Shown here piece after piece: positions 61,572 through 64,000 of a DNA stretch of 64,000 nt. Below the pieces are notes generated by a model that was given only the letters and a program-made list of their open reading frames with translations, had not been told where the DNA came from and ran no database searches. The position numbers were made by a program, and so were the translations under genes. The number at the start of each line of letters is the position of its first letter. The stretch's first letter is position 1. The stretch comes from a virus, in the IMG/VR virus record IMGVR_UViG_3300032173_000003, positions 1 to 64,000 of that record, one strand, 5' to 3'.

Positions 61572-61751
61572 TCATGCTGACGTCATCCAACCCATGGGAT
61601 GACCTTGTGAGTTGACCGTCTGGTACACTCGGTGACCTTTCCAGAGCAGTGCAGTTTTGTACTCGTCAGAGAAACGGCGCGGGTCTAGGATGTGGTTTTC
61701 GGCTCGTCGGACAGCACAGGCTGCCAGGTTGATTTTGCTGAAATCAGTCAT
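61572..61751 (-). CDS. Hypothetical small protein
   Basis: 59 residues from MTDFSKINLAACAVRRAE, ending SQGHPMGWMTSA. A promoter (61812-61839) lies about 55 bases upstream. Unknown. Confidence 0.6.
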   Translation of the reverse strand: MTDFSKINLAACAVRRAENHILDPRRFSDEYKTALLWKGHRVYQTVNSQGHPMGWMTSA

Positions 61752-61811
61752 TGGGTGATTGCCTATCAAAGGTGAGTCAGGGGGACCGGATGGCATCCCC
61801 CGTGCCCCACC

Positions 61812-61839
61812 ATCATAGCACGTTGGGACCCGAAGTCAA
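61812..61839 (-). promoter_or_regulatory. Sigma-70-type promoter
   Basis: Minus-strand TTGACT, 16-bp spacer, TATGAT with extended TGC. Overlaps the stop of the protease gene. Confidence 0.65.
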
Positions 61840-62750
61840 ACAAACTGGCCCGAATCAACCCACTCGGCCTTGACCATGGACCACCAGTCTGAGGTCAGAC
61901 CGGCAGTGACATACTGGTAAGGCAGCCAGCCGTAGCCTCCCTGGCCCCAAGAGGTGCCCCAGGAGTTCCGGATGAGTAAAGCACCCGTAGTTTGAGTTCC
62001 GCCCGTGTTCGTGTTGATGATTTTTTTGTTGTCATCGTACCCAACTACCAACATAGCGTGACCACCATCGAGGTAGTCGTTGCGGGTGGGGAACGGGAAG
62101 CACCCGCCATTGGTCTCTGCCTGAGCATAGGAGCTGTACACAGTGAAGCCAAACATTGCGGGCAGCCCTTTGAAGACATTGGTTTTAATCGCTGTCAGGA
62201 GAGCTGAGTTTGAAACTCCGGGTGTATCCAAGCGGTAGTAGGACAATGCTTGAAAATTCTGAGCAAATGAGTACAGAAACGCTGAGGGCTCATCATCAAA
62301 CTTTGAGGTGTCGTAAGGATAGAAGTTTTCAGGTGGTACTCCGAACAGCGTCAAAGCTCCCATCACATTACGCAGGTAGGCACCGGTATCTCCGGTAGTT
62401 TGCATAATGTTTCGGGTTACTTTGTACAGAAACAAGCGAGAACCATCAATGTGCTTGCCGAAGGACTTGCGCTCAAAGTATTCAAGCATACCTATGGCAG
62501 CGTGAGCTGTGCAGGAGCCAATGTCCCCTTGGTCCTCAATAGGGGAGCAAGAGGCTTTGAGGTCTACGGAAACAGGTAAAGCAAGTTTTGGAGTGGCGCC
62601 TGTAGTTGTCACAGCTCCCACCTTAAGCAGCATTGACCTGACCGAGGGCTGACCGGCTGCGGATAACCGGGAAGGCACAGTATCTGTCCCCGCCGTAACG
62701 TCCCTAAAATCTGGCAGATCTCGCATCCACCCAAAGGTCCTTTTTTCCAT
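61836..62750 (-). CDS. Papain-family (C1) cysteine protease
   Basis: 304 residues from MEKRTFGWMRDLPDFRD; an ATG at 62783 lies next to the upstream stop. The catalytic Cys sits in CSPIEDQGDIGSCTAHAAIG (residues about 70-90), His in GGHAMLVVGYDD and Asn in RNSWGTSWGQGGYG. Full papain triad plus the oxyanion Gln. No signal peptide. Such proteases occur in giant and large phages; a substrate in the host or virion is unknown. Confidence 0.88.
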   Translation of the reverse strand: MEKRTFGWMRDLPDFRDVTAGTDTVPSRLSAAGQPSVRSMLLKVGAVTTTGATPKLALPVSVDLKASCSPIEDQGDIGSCTAHAAIGMLEYFERKSFGKHIDGSRLFLYKVTRNIMQTTGDTGAYLRNVMGALTLFGVPPENFYPYDTSKFDDEPSAFLYSFAQNFQALSYYRLDTPGVSNSALLTAIKTNVFKGLPAMFGFTVYSSYAQAETNGGCFPFPTRNDYLDGGHAMLVVGYDDNKKIINTNTGGTQTTGALLIRNSWGTSWGQGGYGWLPYQYVTAGLTSDWWSMVKAEWVDSGQFV

Positions 62751-62784
62751 TTTTATTGTGAGGTTATTCGATTTTACCCGCAAA

Positions 62785-63324
62785 TCAGATGGCTTCGGTC
62801 AAAATGCGGCGACCATTGAATTTAGCGCGAGCGCCCTTGTTCTTGGTATCGATGGCCTTGACTTGAGCGATTGCATAGCCGCCATTTGTCTTGTGGAGCA
62901 GTAAATCACCTTTGGCAATCTTGCCAGGTTCACCAATGTAATGAAGTTCCTTTCCAGCCAGCTCAACGCTGAAGGTATAGGGCAAAACTTCCTCAAGATC
63001 CTTAGGGTCTTTGATGACGATTTCACCAGTTCCCTTAACTTCGACAATAAACTTGTTCTCGCTGTTGGTACCAATGTGGTTACCAAACACTGCTTTGCCG
63101 TCTTCGTCAGTGAATATATAAAGAGTTTTAGAATCCATGGATGTGTTCTCCGTTCCTTCGTAGTGAATTATAGATCGGGCTTGAGCCCATTTGTCGTTGT
63201 GTACATACTTCCCCCTATAAAGATCATAGTAAGTGGGACTACTAGGAATGTAAGTTAGGCGGAAAGGGTTCTTACCGCTGGGTGAAATTACGATATCACC
63301 GATTTCAAAGTGCTGTTGCTGCAT
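62785..63324 (-). CDS. Hypothetical protein with strong RBS
   Basis: 179 residues (MQQQHFEIGDIVISPSGKNP...), beta-rich, several small-barrel-like stretches. AAGGAGGT lies 8 bases upstream of the ATG, the strongest Shine-Dalgarno seen here, with a promoter just before it. It leads into the protease gene. Unknown. Confidence 0.7.
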   Translation of the reverse strand: MQQQHFEIGDIVISPSGKNPFRLTYIPSSPTYYDLYRGKYVHNDKWAQARSIIHYEGTENTSMDSKTLYIFTDEDGKAVFGNHIGTNSENKFIVEVKGTGEIVIKDPKDLEEVLPYTFSVELAGKELHYIGEPGKIAKGDLLLHKTNGGYAIAQVKAIDTKNKGARAKFNGRRILTEAI

Positions 63325-63343
63325 TGTTTGTACCTCCTTGAGT

Positions 63344-63371
63344 AGTATAGCTTCTGCTTACGGCAAGTAAA
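63344..63371 (-). promoter_or_regulatory. Promoter with strong RBS downstream
   Basis: Minus-strand TTTACT, 16-bp spacer, TATACT, followed by AAGGAGGT before the ATG at 63324. Confidence 0.7.
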
Positions 63372-63385
63372 TGCTTAGCCAAGGT

Positions 63386-64000
63386 TCAAGCTCTCACGAG
63401 AGTGAGGTGACGCTTGGCACGGGTCACTTGGACGTAGCACAGGTTGTCTTCCTGGGTCATCTCCCAGGGCTTGCGAGCCCAGCGGCTGGGGCTGTAGGAC
63501 TCCATCCCGAGGGCAAATACCCGGTTCCATTCCCTGCCCTTAGCACGGTGGATTGTGGACAGGGTGAGAATGTCTTGCTTAGAGCCACTGTCACCGAACA
63601 GGGATTCAATATGCGCAATAAGGTCGGTTATCGGGGCCTTGTAGTCACATTGATCCATCAGAACTCGGATGGTTTCTGCTTGGTCTTCAATGGAATCGCA
63701 CCGGTCATTGTGACCTTTGGCCCGAGCTTTGGCGATTTCATGGTCACTCCACTCGGTAAGTTTTTCATCAAGTTCGGATATCTTGGTGAGTTTCCACTTA
63801 TTGATTAGTTTGATTAGGCCCTTGCCGATAGACCTTCCTTCGACCTTGCAAGCAACGCCGTTCTGGATCAGTTTGAAGGCCAGGTCAACTAAGGGTTTGG
63901 TTTTGCGGCACAAGATGGCATCCTCCGAGGTGAACTCAGAGTTTTTGATGAGGGTTTCGATATCGGAAGAATCGACGATGCCGTCAGGGGCAGTTTCAGC
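63386..64000 (-). CDS. UvrD/Rep-type superfamily 1 helicase, C-terminal part
   Basis: At least 205 residues; the frame continues to the right edge, so the start is outside. ILCRKTKPLVDLAFKLI, GVACKVEGRSIGKGL, then motif V TLSTIHRAKGREWNRVF and motif VI CYVQVTRAKRHLTLV. These are the 2B/2A end of an SF1 DNA helicase (arginine finger in TRAKRH). It would unwind DNA in replication or repair. Confidence 0.85.
   Translation of the reverse strand, partial: AETAPDGIVDSSDIETLIKNSEFTSEDAILCRKTKPLVDLAFKLIQNGVACKVEGRSIGKGLIKLINKWKLTKISELDEKLTEWSDHEIAKARAKGHNDRCDSIEDQAETIRVLMDQCDYKAPITDLIAHIESLFGDSGSKQDILTLSTIHRAKGREWNRVFALGMESYSPSRWARKPWEMTQEDNLCYVQVTRAKRHLTLVRA

Overview
The window reads as part of a large tailed cyanophage genome (or a phage contig from a metagenome). 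Nearly every open frame lies on the minus strand, genes are short and tightly packed (many stop/start overlaps of the ATGA or GTGA type), and there are no ribosomal genes. Phage-type enzymes are mixed with cyanobacterial-type genes: a PstS phosphate-binding protein, an SLH-domain outer-membrane porin, a TIGR03792-like protein and a cyanobacterial-style HNH protein. The host is therefore probably a picocyanobacterium. Promoters look host-like: TTGAC(A/C/T) or TTTAC(C/T/A), a 15-18 bp spacer, then an extended -10 (TGC-TATAAT or TGC-TACAAT).

Layout, left to right (transcription runs right to left). 1-9.4 kb: small unknown genes, including two paralogous Cys-motif membrane proteins, an Ala-rich repeat protein, an R2K-type ATP-grasp protein and copies of recurring small modules. 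9.4-12.7 kb: a DEDD exonuclease, a degenerate methylase paralogue, and a DNA methylase gene carrying a mini-intein that is interrupted by one in-frame TAA. These follow an RHH gene whose leader is a 161-nt inverted-repeat element. 12.9-15.5 kb: an NAD salvage operon (NadM-Nudix, then NAMPT split over two overlapping frames). 18.6-19.9 kb: a Dam methylase overlapping a possible nuclease gene. 22.8 kb: the second 161-nt element. 23.5-25.8 kb: HAD phosphatase, metallophosphatase and P-loop kinase, which look like a polynucleotide kinase/phosphatase split into separate genes. 26.7-29.9 kb: tRNAs for Ser(CGA), Arg(CCU) and Arg(UCU) and an aberrant class II tRNA. 30-36 kb: HNH endonuclease, DUF932, metallophosphatase, macro domain and small genes. 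36.7-39.5 kb: a cluster of four unusual tRNA genes, three with 45-51 nt insertions in the anticodon arm that share a hairpin plus CAGCAAU motif, one gene interval downstream of a DUF2828/Ro60-like vWA protein. 44-49 kb: a GIY-YIG gene with a 48-bp repeat array, an endonuclease VII pseudogene behind a truncated RNA ligase start, and an Rnl5-type RNA ligase. 52.3-53.4 kb: a T4 Rnl1-type ligase. 54-57 kb: pstS with a Pho-box-like site, a strong terminator, the porin and tRNA-Gly. 57-64 kb: exported RlpA-like and lysozyme-like proteins, an HExxH protein, a PTH2-like protein, tRNA-like remnants, a papain-family protease and a UvrD-type helicase cut by the right edge.

Two themes link the genes. (1) RNA repair and tRNA biology: split end-healing enzymes, two RNA ligases, a Ro60-like protein, many tRNAs and interrupted tRNAs. 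(2) NAD and ADP-ribose metabolism: NAMPT, NMNAT-Nudix and a macro domain, the gene set that restores NAD against NAD-depleting host defences. The strongest candidates for something undescribed are the interrupted tRNA cluster with its repeated RNA motif and the two 161-nt inverted-repeat RNA leaders. All functional statements are read by eye from sequence; no search was run.
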